From: JBCCGI01 sp039029355
GTDB taxonomy: Bacteria > Planctomycetota > UBA1135 > GCA-002686595
Direction of reading: 5' to 3'
DNA length: 64,000 nucleotides
NCBI GenBank assembly: GCA_039029355.1
Contig: JBCCGI010000005.1
Coordinates: 1 to 64,000, forward strand
Under the pieces are notes generated by a model, which saw only the letters and a list, made by a program, of their open reading frames with translations, made no database searches and was not told the origin of the DNA. Positions within the stretch are counted from its first letter, which is position 1. Every line of letters begins with the position of its first letter. Shown in pieces: positions 8,422 through 17,466 of this stretch. The translations under genes and the position numbers were made by a program.

Positions 8422-9492
8422 ATGCCCGTACGAACCATCGCCTGGGAGGGGGATCTTCCCGGCCACGTCCTCCTGATCGAGCAGACCCGCCTCCCCGTCG
8501 TGAACGAGGAGGTCGAGATCCGCACCGTCGAGACCATGTGCGACGCGATCTACCGTCTCGCGGTGCGCGGCGCGCCGGCGATCGGCGTCGCGGCGGCCTA
8601 GGGGGTGGTGCTCGGGGTGCAGGAGCACCTCGGGGAGAGCGGCGAGGAGGTCGCGACCCGCGCGCGCGCGGCGGCCGACCGGCTGGCCGAAGCGCGCCCG
8701 ACGGCGGTCAACCTGTTCTGGGCCTGCAACCGCATGAGGGGCGTCGCGGACGCGGCGCTCGCGTCGGGGTCGAGCGGCGCCGAGGTGGCGCGGGCGCTCT
8801 TGGACGAGGCGCAGGCGGTGCAGCGCGAGGACGCCGATCAGTGCGCCGCAATGGGCGAGATCGGCGCCGGGCTGATCACGGACGGGATGACGCTCCTCAC
8901 CCACTGCAACGCCGGCGCGCTCGCCACCGCGGGCATGGGCACGGCGCTGGCTCCGATCTACGCCGCCGCGCGTCAGGGCAAGGCCGTGCGCGTCTTCGCG
9001 GACGAGACCCGGCCGCTGCTGCAGGGCGCGCGGCTGACGGCCTGGGAGCTGGACCAGGCCGGCATCGACGTCACGCTCATCACCGACAGCATGGCCGGCC
9101 GCGTGATGTTCGAGGGCAAGGTCGACGCGGTGTTCGTCGGCTCGGACCGTATCGCGCGCAACGGCGACGTCTGCAACAAGATCGGCACGTACACCGTGGC
9201 GGTGCTCGCCCACAAGCACCGCGTGCCGTTCTACGTGGTCGCCCCGCTCTCGACCTTCGACCCCGACGTGCCCGACGGGCGCTCGATCCCGATCGAGGAG
9301 CGGCCGGCGGCGGAGATCACCGACGGCTTCGGCACGCGCACCGCGCCCGAGGGCGTGGCGGTCTACAACCCCGCCTTCGACGTGACCCCGGCCGAGCTGG
9401 TCACCGGGATCGTGACCGAGGTCGGCCTGATCGAGCGGCCCGACCAGGCCAAGGTCGAGGACGCCCTCCGGCGGGGCGGCCGGCTTTCCTAG
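8422..9492 (+). pseudogene. mtnA: S-methyl-5-thioribose-1-phosphate isomerase, interrupted by an in-frame TAG
   Basis: MtnA isomerises methylthioribose-1-phosphate in methionine salvage. Read from the ATG at 8422, the frame carries the N-terminal domain and the RGAPAIGVAAA motif, then meets TAG at 8599-8601 (codon 60). The family usually has a tyrosine there (AAAYGV). Downstream the same frame continues without loss: the HCNAGALAT loop with the catalytic Cys, and GSDRIARNGDVCNKIGTY with the catalytic Asp. If TAG is read as Tyr the product is a full-length 356 residues. A TAC-to-TAG change or a sequence error explains it. Translation could restart at GTG 8605, but that product lacks the N-terminal domain. 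Confidence 0.88.
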
Positions 9493-9537
9493 AAGCCGCG
9501 TTCAGCTGCAAAGATCCGGGAGCCGATCCCAGGGTTC

Positions 9538-9571
9538 CCGCCGGTGATGCGTTCGCCGGCGGCAGGTTTTT
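9538..9571 (+). terminator. Rho-independent terminator after mtnA
   Basis: A 7-bp stem CCGCCGG/CCGGCGG (9538-9544 with 9556-9562) and an 11-nt loop are followed by CAGG and a run of five T's (9567-9571). It lies between mtnA and the next plus-strand gene. Confidence 0.6.
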
Positions 9572-9599
9572 CCGCTCCTCACGGAACGACTGCCCCACC

Positions 9600-9965
9600 A
9601 TGACGCCCACCCCGAAAAAGCAGCCGACCCCCGGGAAGGGGACCTCCCACGTGCGCACGCGCACGCCGCGGCCGGACGAGCTCTCGCGCGAAGCCTTCGA
9701 GTTCATCACGGCGATCGACGACTACAAGCGGGTCCACATGCGCTCGTTCCTGGACGACGCCCAGGTCCTGACCGTCGCCCACGAGCTGGGCTGGTATCCC
9801 GGCGGCTCGCCGGCCAGGTCGATCGCGCCGAAGAAAGACGAGCTGGCGGCCTACGCCAAGGCGCGCGAGACCTACCGCAAGGACCAGGGCCGGCTCTTCC
9901 CGAGCTGGAGCGAGGTCTTCGAGCTGCTGATGGCGCTCGGCTACGAGCGCCGCGAAGCCGCCTAG
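9600..9965 (+). CDS. Small conserved hypothetical protein
   Basis: A 121-residue protein with a Lys/Pro/Thr-rich N-terminus and a compact body (AFEFITAIDDYKRVHMRSF ... PSWSEVFELLMALGYERR). The pattern of an ITAIDxYK stretch followed by PSWSEVxELxxxLGY resembles small uncharacterised proteins that I associate with Planctomycetes. No catalytic motif, signal or membrane segment is visible. It follows a terminator, so it is probably transcribed alone. It converges with the CobW-type gene, and the two share the CTAG at 9962-9965 as overlapping stop codons. Confidence 0.75.
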   Translation: MTPTPKKQPTPGKGTSHVRTRTPRPDELSREAFEFITAIDDYKRVHMRSFLDDAQVLTVAHELGWYPGGSPARSIAPKKDELAAYAKARETYRKDQGRLFPSWSEVFELLMALGYERREAA

Positions 9966-10945
9966 GCCCGCACGGCCTGCCAGCCGCGCTCGATCTCCTC
10001 TTGGTCGAGGTTGCGGCCGATCAGCACGAGGGCCGATTCCGCCGGTAGGTCCTCCGGACCGGGGCCGAGCTCGAGCCACTGGTACATGCCCTGCACCAGG
10101 ACCGACCGCGGGTGGTCGCGGCAGGCGATGAGCCCCTTCACGCGGTAGAGCTCGTGCGTGCGGCGGGCCGCGAGGAACTGGATCCACATCTTGAGGCGGT
10201 GCAGGTCGAGCAGCTCGTCCGACCGCAGCACGACCGTTCCGACGCCGTGGGTGTGCCCGGCGACCGCCAGCGTGTCCAGGTCGTGCAGCCGCCAGCCCCC
10301 CGCCTGCTCGGCCGACGAGGCGCCGAGCGAGAGCATCCGCGCGATGTCGCAGGCAGCGCGCTCGGTGCGCTCGATCGGGGCGGCGGCGTTGCGGGTGCGC
10401 AGCGCGGCCTCGGCGCGGTCGAGCGCCGCGGCATCGACGGCGTCGACGTGGTTCAGGAGCAGGAGGTCGGCATAGGCCACCTGCTCGGCCGCCTCGGGGT
10501 GGCGCTCCAGCTGATCCGCGACGTGCAGCGCGTGCGCGACGGTGACGACGCCGTCGAGCGCGATGCGCCCCGCCAGCCGCGCGTCGAGCACCAGCGTCTG
10601 CACGATCGGGCCCGGCGACGCGAGGCCCGAGGCCTCGATCAGGATGCGCCGCACCTTCCCGCCGCCCAGGCGTCCGCGCCCGCGCAGCAGGCGGTCCATC
10701 GCGTCGGCCAGGTCGCCGCGCACCTCGCAGCAGAGGCAGCCGTTCTCCAGTTGCACGACCTCCTCGGCCGTGCGGACCACCAGGCGCCCGTCGATGCCGA
10801 CCTCGCCGAACTCGTTCACCAGCACGGCGATCGGCTCGTCCGCGCGCTCGTGGAGCACGCGGTTCAGGAGCGTGGTCTTGCCGCTGCCGAGAAAGCCCGC
10901 CAGCAGCGTCGCCGGCAGGCACTCGGTCGCGGGCTGCGTCTCCAT
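9962..10945 (-). CDS. CobW/COG0523-family metal-trafficking GTPase
   Basis: A 327-residue G3E GTPase. The P-loop GFLGSGKTTLL is at about residues 17-27. NEFGEVGIDG follows, then the CLCC metal-binding motif (NGCLCCEVRGDL), an ExSGLASP switch segment, and NHVD in place of NKxD. The C-terminal CobW_C domain (GVGTVVLRSDELLDLHRLKMW ... YRVKGLI) is complete. Such proteins hand Zn or other metals to client enzymes, or act in metal homeostasis. The client is unknown. It lies 17 nt downstream of glyA and is probably co-transcribed with it. Confidence 0.92.
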   Translation of the reverse strand: METQPATECLPATLLAGFLGSGKTTLLNRVLHERADEPIAVLVNEFGEVGIDGRLVVRTAEEVVQLENGCLCCEVRGDLADAMDRLLRGRGRLGGGKVRRILIEASGLASPGPIVQTLVLDARLAGRIALDGVVTVAHALHVADQLERHPEAAEQVAYADLLLLNHVDAVDAAALDRAEAALRTRNAAAPIERTERAACDIARMLSLGASSAEQAGGWRLHDLDTLAVAGHTHGVGTVVLRSDELLDLHRLKMWIQFLAARRTHELYRVKGLIACRDHPRSVLVQGMYQWLELGPGPEDLPAESALVLIGRNLDQEEIERGWQAVRA

Positions 10946-10962
10946 CGGTTCCCCCCCCCGCG

Positions 10963-12201
10963 CTAGCTCTGGGGGTAGATCGGGAAGGCCTTCGCGACCT
11001 CCGAGACCTCGGCGCGCACGCGGCGCGCGACGGCCTCGTCGCCAGGCGCGTGCAGCACGTCGGCGATCCAGTTGCCCATGCGCGCCATCTCGTCCTCGCC
11101 CAGCCCGCGGGTGGTGACCGCCGCCGTGCCGAGGCGCACGCCCGAGGCCTTCATCGGCGGCTGCTTGTCGTACGGGATCAGGTTCTTGTTGCAGGTCAAG
11201 TCGACCGCGTGCAACGCGTTCTCGGCGTCGGCGCCGGTCAGCCCCAGGCCGGAGACGTCGACCATCATCAGGTGGTTGTCGGTGCCGCCCGACACGATGC
11301 GCAGGCCGCGCTCGATCAGCGTGGTCGAGAGCTTCTTCGCGTTGGCCACGACGCGCCCGCCGTAGTCGCGGAACGAGTCCTCGGAGGCCTCGCGCAGCGC
11401 CACCGCCTTGGCGGCGATCACGTGCATGAACGGACCGCCTTGGCCGCCGGGGAAGATCGCGCTGTTGATCTGCTTGATCCAGTCGGCGGTGCAGACGATC
11501 AGCCCGCCGCGCGGTCCGCGCAGCGTCTTGTGCGTGGTCATCGTTACGACGTCGGCGTGCGGCACCGGGCTCGCGTGGACCCCGGCGGCCACCAGCCCCG
11601 CGATGTGCGCCATGTCGACCATGAAGTGCGCGCCGACCTCGCGCGCGATCTCGCCGAAGGCCGCGAAGTCGATCGGCCGCGAGTAGGCCGACGCGCCCGC
11701 CATCAGGACGCGCGGGCGCACCTCCTTCGCCTGGTCGCGGATGCGGTCCATGTCGAGCAGCTCGTTCTCCTCGTCGACGCCGTAGGAGTGGATCTCGTAG
11801 AAGACGCCCGAGAAGTTCTTCGGGTGCCCGTGCGAGAGGTGCCCGCCGTGGTCGAGCGACATCGCGAGGATCTTGTCGCCCGGCTCGCACAGCGCCATCA
11901 GCGCGCCGACGTTGGCCTGGGTCCCGCTGTGCGCCTGGACGTTCGCGCGGTCCGAGCCGAAGAGCGCCTTGGCGCGGTCGCGCGCCAGGTCCTCGATCGT
12001 GTCGACGTGCTCGCAGCCGCCGTAGTAGCGCCTTCCCGGGTAGCCCTCGGCGTACTTGTTCGTCGGGACCGTGCCCACCGCCGCCATGACCTCGCGCGAG
12101 GTGTGGTTCTCCGAGGCGATCAGCTCGAGTTGGCGCTCCTGGCGCAGGTGCTCGGCCTCGATGGCGTCCCAGACGGGGTCGTCGCTCTTGTAGCGCTGCA
12201 T
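10963..12201 (-). CDS. glyA: Serine hydroxymethyltransferase
   Basis: A 412-residue PLP enzyme that converts serine and tetrahydrofolate to glycine and methylene-THF. Motifs are ELIASENHTS, EGYPGRRYYGG and the PLP-lysine segment TMTTHKTLRGPRGG. The C-terminus (TNKNLIP-like TCNKNLIPYDKQPP, then SGVRLGTAAVTTRG) is typical. The ATG at 12201 fits the usual SHMT N-terminus. The frame extends further upstream without homology. A distant promoter-like pair (TTGCAC at 12327-12322, GACAAT at 12305-12300, 16-nt spacer) lies about 100 nt upstream in the divergent region to the DUF1573 gene. Confidence 0.96.
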   Translation of the reverse strand: MQRYKSDDPVWDAIEAEHLRQERQLELIASENHTSREVMAAVGTVPTNKYAEGYPGRRYYGGCEHVDTIEDLARDRAKALFGSDRANVQAHSGTQANVGALMALCEPGDKILAMSLDHGGHLSHGHPKNFSGVFYEIHSYGVDEENELLDMDRIRDQAKEVRPRVLMAGASAYSRPIDFAAFGEIAREVGAHFMVDMAHIAGLVAAGVHASPVPHADVVTMTTHKTLRGPRGGLIVCTADWIKQINSAIFPGGQGGPFMHVIAAKAVALREASEDSFRDYGGRVVANAKKLSTTLIERGLRIVSGGTDNHLMMVDVSGLGLTGADAENALHAVDLTCNKNLIPYDKQPPMKASGVRLGTAAVTTRGLGEDEMARMGNWIADVLHAPGDEAVARRVRAEVSEVAKAFPIYPQS

Positions 12202-12389
12202 GTTCGTGGGGGGGTGGCTCGGTTCTTTGGGGCCCGGTTGGGGCGGAGGTGTGGCCGCACGGGTCCGGGAGACTAGGATTCCCACCCCGCGGCCCCGCCA
12301 TTGTCCCCGCGCCAGGCTCCGGTGCAATGAGGGGCAAGACGGGCGCCCTCGATCCCCGCCCACCCCCACCGCCTCCGGCCGCCTCCCCG

Positions 12390-13577
12390 ATGCTCCGTCC
12401 CCGACTCTCCTGGGCCGTCGCCACCTCCCTCCCGCTCCTCCTCGCCGCCGGCTGCGGCGCGGGCTCCGGCGACGAGGCCGGCGGCGCCGAGGCCGCCGAG
12501 AGCGCTCCCGGCTGGGGCCTGGTCGTGATCCCCGACGACCCCGCCCACCGCGGCGTCGCCCCCGAGGAGCTGGAGTCCCGCGGCGTGCGGGCCTACTTCC
12601 ACGACTTCGGCAAGACCCCCGCCGGGTCGGTCGTCGAGCACGTCTTCCGGCTGGAGAACACCAACCCGGGCCCGGTCACGATCCAGCGCATGCAGCCCTC
12701 CTGCGGCTGCACCACGCCCTCGATCCGCTACACCAGCGCGGACGGCGAGGTCGTCCAGGGCAAGTCCCGCGGCGACGTCCTGACCATCCCGCCCGGCGTC
12801 GTCGCCGACCTGACGATGCAGATCGACACCAAGCGCGTCGAGCGCCAGAACGTCGACAAGATCTACACCGTGCAGATGGTCACCGACTCCCCCACCCGCG
12901 CCTTCCTGCGCCTGGAAGCGCACCTCTTCGTCGAGAGCGCCTTCCAGCTGAACCCGACCCTGCTCAACGTCGGCCGCATCCCGCGCAACGCCGGCGGCCG
13001 CGGCCAGATCGAGATCTTGGCCTTCGGCGGCGTCGGCGCAACGATCGACGGCGTGGGCGAGCTGCCCGGTGGAGTCGAGGCCTCGGTCGAGGCCACCGAC
13101 ATGTTCGGCGCCCCGTTCTGGACCGTGTCGATCACGCTGCTCCCGCCGCTGCCGCCCGGCCCGCTGCGGCGCACGTTCGAGCTCGAGACGCTCGACCGCG
13201 ACGGCATGCCCTACCACCCGGTGCCGATCGAGGTGCACGCCTTCGTCGTCGACGACATCGAGTGGAGCCCGCTGCGCTTCGTGCTGCGCAACGCGGCCGT
13301 TGCGGACGGACCGGTGAGCGAGTCGCTGGAGATCTACTCGCTGCTCGAGGGCGACCGCATCAAGGTGACCGGCGCGACGCTGATCGGCGCGGGCACCGAG
13401 GCACTGGAGCTCACCTTCGCGCCGGTGACGCCGGACGCCAACGGCAAGAGCGTGAAGTGGACGCTGAACCTCGCGACCAAGCCGCCGTTCCCGGACGAGA
13501 TCGTGCGGGGCAAGGCGAAGATCGAGCTGGCGGATCGCGATCCGGTCGAGATCGAGCTGATCGTCAATCCGCGGTAG
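12390..13577 (+). CDS. DUF1573-domain lipoprotein
   Basis: A 395-residue predicted lipoprotein. The ATG at 12390 is chosen because it places a signal with lipobox LAAGC near residue 20. The DUF1573 core (YFHDFGKTPAGSVVEHVF ... PSCGCTTPS) lies at about residues 65-115. The rest is a string of Ig-like beta domains. DUF1573 proteins are abundant surface or periplasmic proteins in Bacteroidota and Planctomycetota, with no defined activity. The gene is divergent from glyA. Its 3' end overlaps the 3' end of the large minus-strand membrane protein by 14 nt. Confidence 0.88.
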   Translation: MLRPRLSWAVATSLPLLLAAGCGAGSGDEAGGAEAAESAPGWGLVVIPDDPAHRGVAPEELESRGVRAYFHDFGKTPAGSVVEHVFRLENTNPGPVTIQRMQPSCGCTTPSIRYTSADGEVVQGKSRGDVLTIPPGVVADLTMQIDTKRVERQNVDKIYTVQMVTDSPTRAFLRLEAHLFVESAFQLNPTLLNVGRIPRNAGGRGQIEILAFGGVGATIDGVGELPGGVEASVEATDMFGAPFWTVSITLLPPLPPGPLRRTFELETLDRDGMPYHPVPIEVHAFVVDDIEWSPLRFVLRNAAVADGPVSESLEIYSLLEGDRIKVTGATLIGAGTEALELTFAPVTPDANGKSVKWTLNLATKPPFPDEIVRGKAKIELADRDPVEIELIVNPR

Positions 13578-16500
13578 CGGCCGCGCCCTCCGCGCGGCGC
13601 CGGCGCGCCAGTGCCCACAGGCGGCGGGCGAGTTGGTCGGGCGCCAGCAGATCGCCCCAGGCGGTGATCGGCTCGAATACCGCCCGGTACAGCGGGTGGC
13701 TCCGGCGGCGGAACGACTCGATCTGCCCGAAGGCGAGCAGCAGAGGCACCGCGACGTAGAGCCCGATCAGCGGAACCGTGACGTACTGGAACGGGTTGTC
13801 GGCAAACGACGGCTGCAGCGCCAGGAGCAGGCCGCAGAGCGCGTGTGCGACCTGCGCCGTCACCACCTCGGCGGTGATCCGCAAGCGCGAATCCCGCGCG
13901 GGGCGGCGGGCCTCGGCCAGGGTCACGACGCAGCCGTAGAGAAAGACCGCGAGCGGGGGAGAGACGGCTGCGGCGTCGTAGTCCACTCCCAGGGCCGGGG
14001 CCAACGCCCCCCCCACGAGAACCGCGAAGAGCAGGCACGGCAGCCAGCGGCGGCGAGCGCGCCCCGTACTGGAGGTCGGCAGCGCGGCGAAGAAGACGCG
14101 GTCCGGCATGCGCCGGTCCAGCGCATCGGCGAGGCGGAGCGTGAGACGGCTCGGCCCGAAGCTCCGGAGCGCCGCGCTCGTCACCCAGGCAACCGCGAAG
14201 AAGAGCGTCGCGGCACCGAGCAAGCGGGTGAGATAGCCCGCCTCGATGGCCCACCCAGCGAAGCCGAAGTCCCACGATCGCGCGGCCCCAATCCCCACCC
14301 AGCCGCCCAGGAACAGTGCCCCCCCATGGGCGGCCACTACCCTCCACGTCGCGGAGGAGGAAAACGGACCGAAGCGCACACCGAACGCGAATCCGTACGC
14401 CACCGACGTCGTCAGAATCAGCCCCATCTGCTCGCCGATCCCTCTGGGCTCGTCGTGGAAGAGCCCGTTCAACAGCAGGTCGAGATAGAGGTAGGCGAAC
14501 GAACCAACCGCGATCGCCACGAGTGCGGTGGCGAGCGGCGGCTTCCAGTAGTGCTTGCTGACCAGTTCCTCGAAGCGCTCCACCGACCGGACCCGCTCCG
14601 ACGGGGCCGAGTGATCCGCCGCAAGCCAAGCGAGCAGTCGATCCGGCATCCACCGATCGAGCCACGCCCCGACGGCCCGCAGCCAGCCCCGCACCGCGTC
14701 CGGGGGCTTGCCCGCGCGGCGGTCCAAGGACTCGCGCAGGCTGACTTCGAGGAACACGGTGCCCCCCACGGTCCACGCCACGAGCACGTCGGCGAGGAGC
14801 CACGCGGACTCCGGACCGAAGAGCGCGATGTCGCTGTCCTCCGCGGCCGAGACGATCCAGTAGCCAGCGAACACGGGCGCCACTCCGAAAAACGAAAGCG
14901 CGAACTGCCCCAGGCTCGTGAGGTAGGCGAGCCGGCCGGCGCGGTACGCGGCCCGCGTCGCGACGGCGCTTCCGAGGAGAAGCAGCGTCAGCGGAGCTGG
15001 TGCGAGGAGAGCGTCGAAAGACACGAAGTCCCAGCTCGAAGTCAGCTCGGTGAAGTCGGGAGCAGAGAAGAGCGAGGCGACCAGCCCCCCCATCGCCGCC
15101 GACGTCAGCCAGACGTAGAGCTGCTTGGGCGGGCCGAGCTCGGCGCTGGCGCGCTCCCCGCGCGCCAACGCAAGGCGCTCGACCCAGCGGTCCGGGAGCA
15201 CGAGATCGGCGAGGGTCCGGACGCTCCGAACCCAGCGACGCTCGCCGCGCCCCCCCTTTCCGGCCAGGGAGACGACGAGCTCCACAAAGACGGCCCAGCC
15301 CAAGAGACCGACGAGAGGCACAAGCATGAACGCCCACGCCTCCAGATGACGAACAGCGCTCGGCGCGTAGAGGAGGACCACTTCCGCGATGAAGCGCACC
15401 ATGCGTCGGCCCAGCCCTGCGCGCGCACGGACGAGGTCGAGGTTCGCAAAGGGCGCGATCAAGCAGTAGAGCAGAGCAAGGGCCGTGGCGACCGCCGGGA
15501 AGCTCCCGGCCAGCAGGGTCGCCCCGCAGCCCCACGCCGCCGCCGCGACCAGCGCGGGGAGGGTACGCCGCAGCGGAAGCGGCTCGGTGCGCTCGCGCCG
15601 CAACTGGCGGCCCGTCGCGCGCAGCAGCCGCCCCACCCGCCGCGGCAGGGCGAACGCGTGGCGGTGGTTCATGAAGCCCAGGAACACGCGATCGTGCAGC
15701 GGCGCGGCCTCCGGGCGCTCGCGGAGCTGGTTCGCGACTCCGCGCCAGAGGCTCGCCGCCACGCTCTCGCGCGCATCGTCCTCGGCGATCTCCAGCTCGA
15801 AGCCGTCGACCGGACCGTCGAGCGCCGAGATCAAGAGCCCCCGCAACCCGCGGCGCACGTCATCCTCGCGGCCCGGCGGAAGCTCGTCGAGCAACCGGAC
15901 GCGGAGCCACTCGGGCAGGTGCCCGGCGCGAAACCACGGCAGCCGCGTGAGCGCGGCCAGGGTCTCGAGCGCGAGCGGCGCTCCCGTCGCGCCGGCGCGC
16001 AGGCGGTGGCCGAGGAAGAGCGTCAGCTCCCAGTGCAGGTCCGGATAGACCGCACAGGCGGCGAGCCAGAGCATCCCCGGCCGGCCGAGGTAGACGCGCA
16101 GCTCGGCCAGGCCCTGCTCGACCTCGTCGGCGCCGGGCGGGTCGGGCGCGAGCCACACCTGGCGCCGGTGCTCGAAGCGCGGCGGCAGCTCGGGAGCGGG
16201 GAGCTCCGACGCCAGCCGCTGCACCAGCTCGACGACACGCTCGGGGTCGCCCTCCCCGAGCAGCTCGTGCTCGCCGGCGGGCAGGACCGAGAAGCCGGCC
16301 GCCCGCAGCGCTTCCTCGCGCGCTCCCCAGTCCACCGGCGGCTCGAAGGTCAGCACGCTCCGGTCCCCCCAGGCCGAAAGCTGCCCCAGCCAGGGCACGG
16401 GCTTGCCGGACCGGGGGCTCACGAGCCCCTCGCCGTCGGAAAAGAGCCAAAGGCGATGCTCGCCGTGCCGCGCGGCGAGCGCGTCGAGCCGCACCGAGCG

Positions 16501-17466
16501 CGCGCCGGGCCCCGCGGGGAAGCACACGCGCGGGTCGCCGTCGAACGAGTAGCGCGTGACGAAGACGCCCTCGGCCTCGAGTCGATCGAGCAGCGCGTCG
16601 ACCAGGCGCGCGCGCTGATCCCCGATGCTCGCGCGGTCGATCAACGCGAGATACTCGGGCAGGCACGGTCGCGTGCCGTACACCGGCCGGAACCCACCGG
16701 GCTGCTCGGCGGTCGCGCGCACGGTCGAGTCGACGTCCAGCCGGTCGGAAGCGACGCGCTCGTGTATCCGCAGCGTGCGCGCGGTGCGCGCGAGCTGCAG
16801 CGGCTCGAAGAGCTCCGCGGCAAGCCGCGCCACGCGCAGCCGGTGCACCGTCGGCGTGCCGTGGGCCTGGCGCCGCTCGAGGAACTCACCGGCGGTCTGG
16901 CGCCACCAGGCGCGCCGCGAGGCCAGCGCGAGGGCGACGACCGCCAGGAGCCCCGCGGGCACGAGCCAGCCCGGCCACGCCTCGGCGTCCGCTCCGCTCG
17001 ACACGTCCTCCACGACCTCGGGGAAGCCGATCGGGCCGCCGCCGCTCGCCCTGTCCTCGCTTGGCGTCCAGTCGACGAGCAGCCCGGCGAGCCCAAGGAC
17101 CAGCCCGATCAGCCCCGCCGAGGCCCAGATCCGCCAGCGGCGCCCGAGGTCCTCGAGCTCGTCCTCGGCCTCGCTTCCTTGGGGAGCCACGGCCGGTGTG
17201 GCCGCGCGCCGCCGCAGCCAGTCCGCGAGCCTCCGGGCGAGCTCCCCCTGCTGGGCGCGCGAGGTCGCGATCACGGGCCCGATCCAGCGCGCGAGCTCTT
17301 CCGCATCGCGCGGCACCTCTCCGCGCGCCGCCAGCGCCGCGAGAACCCGCCGCGCCGCGAGCTGCTCGCCCACGCCGATCTTCCACTCGGCCCGGCGCAG
17401 CTCGTCCAGGAAGGCGTCGAGCCCTGCGGCCGTCAGCGCGTGGACGGGCTCGACGCGGCCGGTCAT
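13564..17466 (-). CDS. Large vWA-like multi-pass membrane protein of a MoxR-linked conflict module
   Basis: A 1300-residue protein. Residues about 8-88 form a helical domain resembling the N-terminal part of CoxE-type vWA proteins. Two membrane segments follow at about 113-132 and 167-182. Residues about 262-405 look like a vWA domain with degenerate metal site: LALIDRAS stands where DxSxS is expected, and WLFSDGEGL marks a later strand. The second half (about 620-1270) is dominated by hydrophobic segments, well over a dozen probable transmembrane helices. The start ATG overlaps the MoxR stop as ATGA, so translation is coupled. vWA proteins encoded beside MoxR ATPases usually act as their substrate adaptors. 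Here the membrane part could be a pore or sensor (inference). By eye the GC is slightly lower than the neighbours. Confidence 0.85.
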   Translation of the reverse strand: MTGRVEPVHALTAAGLDAFLDELRRAEWKIGVGEQLAARRVLAALAARGEVPRDAEELARWIGPVIATSRAQQGELARRLADWLRRRAATPAVAPQGSEAEDELEDLGRRWRIWASAGLIGLVLGLAGLLVDWTPSEDRASGGGPIGFPEVVEDVSSGADAEAWPGWLVPAGLLAVVALALASRRAWWRQTAGEFLERRQAHGTPTVHRLRVARLAAELFEPLQLARTARTLRIHERVASDRLDVDSTVRATAEQPGGFRPVYGTRPCLPEYLALIDRASIGDQRARLVDALLDRLEAEGVFVTRYSFDGDPRVCFPAGPGARSVRLDALAARHGEHRLWLFSDGEGLVSPRSGKPVPWLGQLSAWGDRSVLTFEPPVDWGAREEALRAAGFSVLPAGEHELLGEGDPERVVELVQRLASELPAPELPPRFEHRRQVWLAPDPPGADEVEQGLAELRVYLGRPGMLWLAACAVYPDLHWELTLFLGHRLRAGATGAPLALETLAALTRLPWFRAGHLPEWLRVRLLDELPPGREDDVRRGLRGLLISALDGPVDGFELEIAEDDARESVAASLWRGVANQLRERPEAAPLHDRVFLGFMNHRHAFALPRRVGRLLRATGRQLRRERTEPLPLRRTLPALVAAAAWGCGATLLAGSFPAVATALALLYCLIAPFANLDLVRARAGLGRRMVRFIAEVVLLYAPSAVRHLEAWAFMLVPLVGLLGWAVFVELVVSLAGKGGRGERRWVRSVRTLADLVLPDRWVERLALARGERASAELGPPKQLYVWLTSAAMGGLVASLFSAPDFTELTSSWDFVSFDALLAPAPLTLLLLGSAVATRAAYRAGRLAYLTSLGQFALSFFGVAPVFAGYWIVSAAEDSDIALFGPESAWLLADVLVAWTVGGTVFLEVSLRESLDRRAGKPPDAVRGWLRAVGAWLDRWMPDRLLAWLAADHSAPSERVRSVERFEELVSKHYWKPPLATALVAIAVGSFAYLYLDLLLNGLFHDEPRGIGEQMGLILTTSVAYGFAFGVRFGPFSSSATWRVVAAHGGALFLGGWVGIGAARSWDFGFAGWAIEAGYLTRLLGAATLFFAVAWVTSAALRSFGPSRLTLRLADALDRRMPDRVFFAALPTSSTGRARRRWLPCLLFAVLVGGALAPALGVDYDAAAVSPPLAVFLYGCVVTLAEARRPARDSRLRITAEVVTAQVAHALCGLLLALQPSFADNPFQYVTVPLIGLYVAVPLLLAFGQIESFRRRSHPLYRAVFEPITAWGDLLAPDQLARRLWALARRRRAEGAAATAD

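Noticed and set aside
8422..9492. Stop-codon reassignment (TAG as sense) to explain mtnA
   Set aside because: Many intact genes here, including rpoN, galE and the GlpC-like neighbour set, end in TAG, so a general reassignment is not supported.
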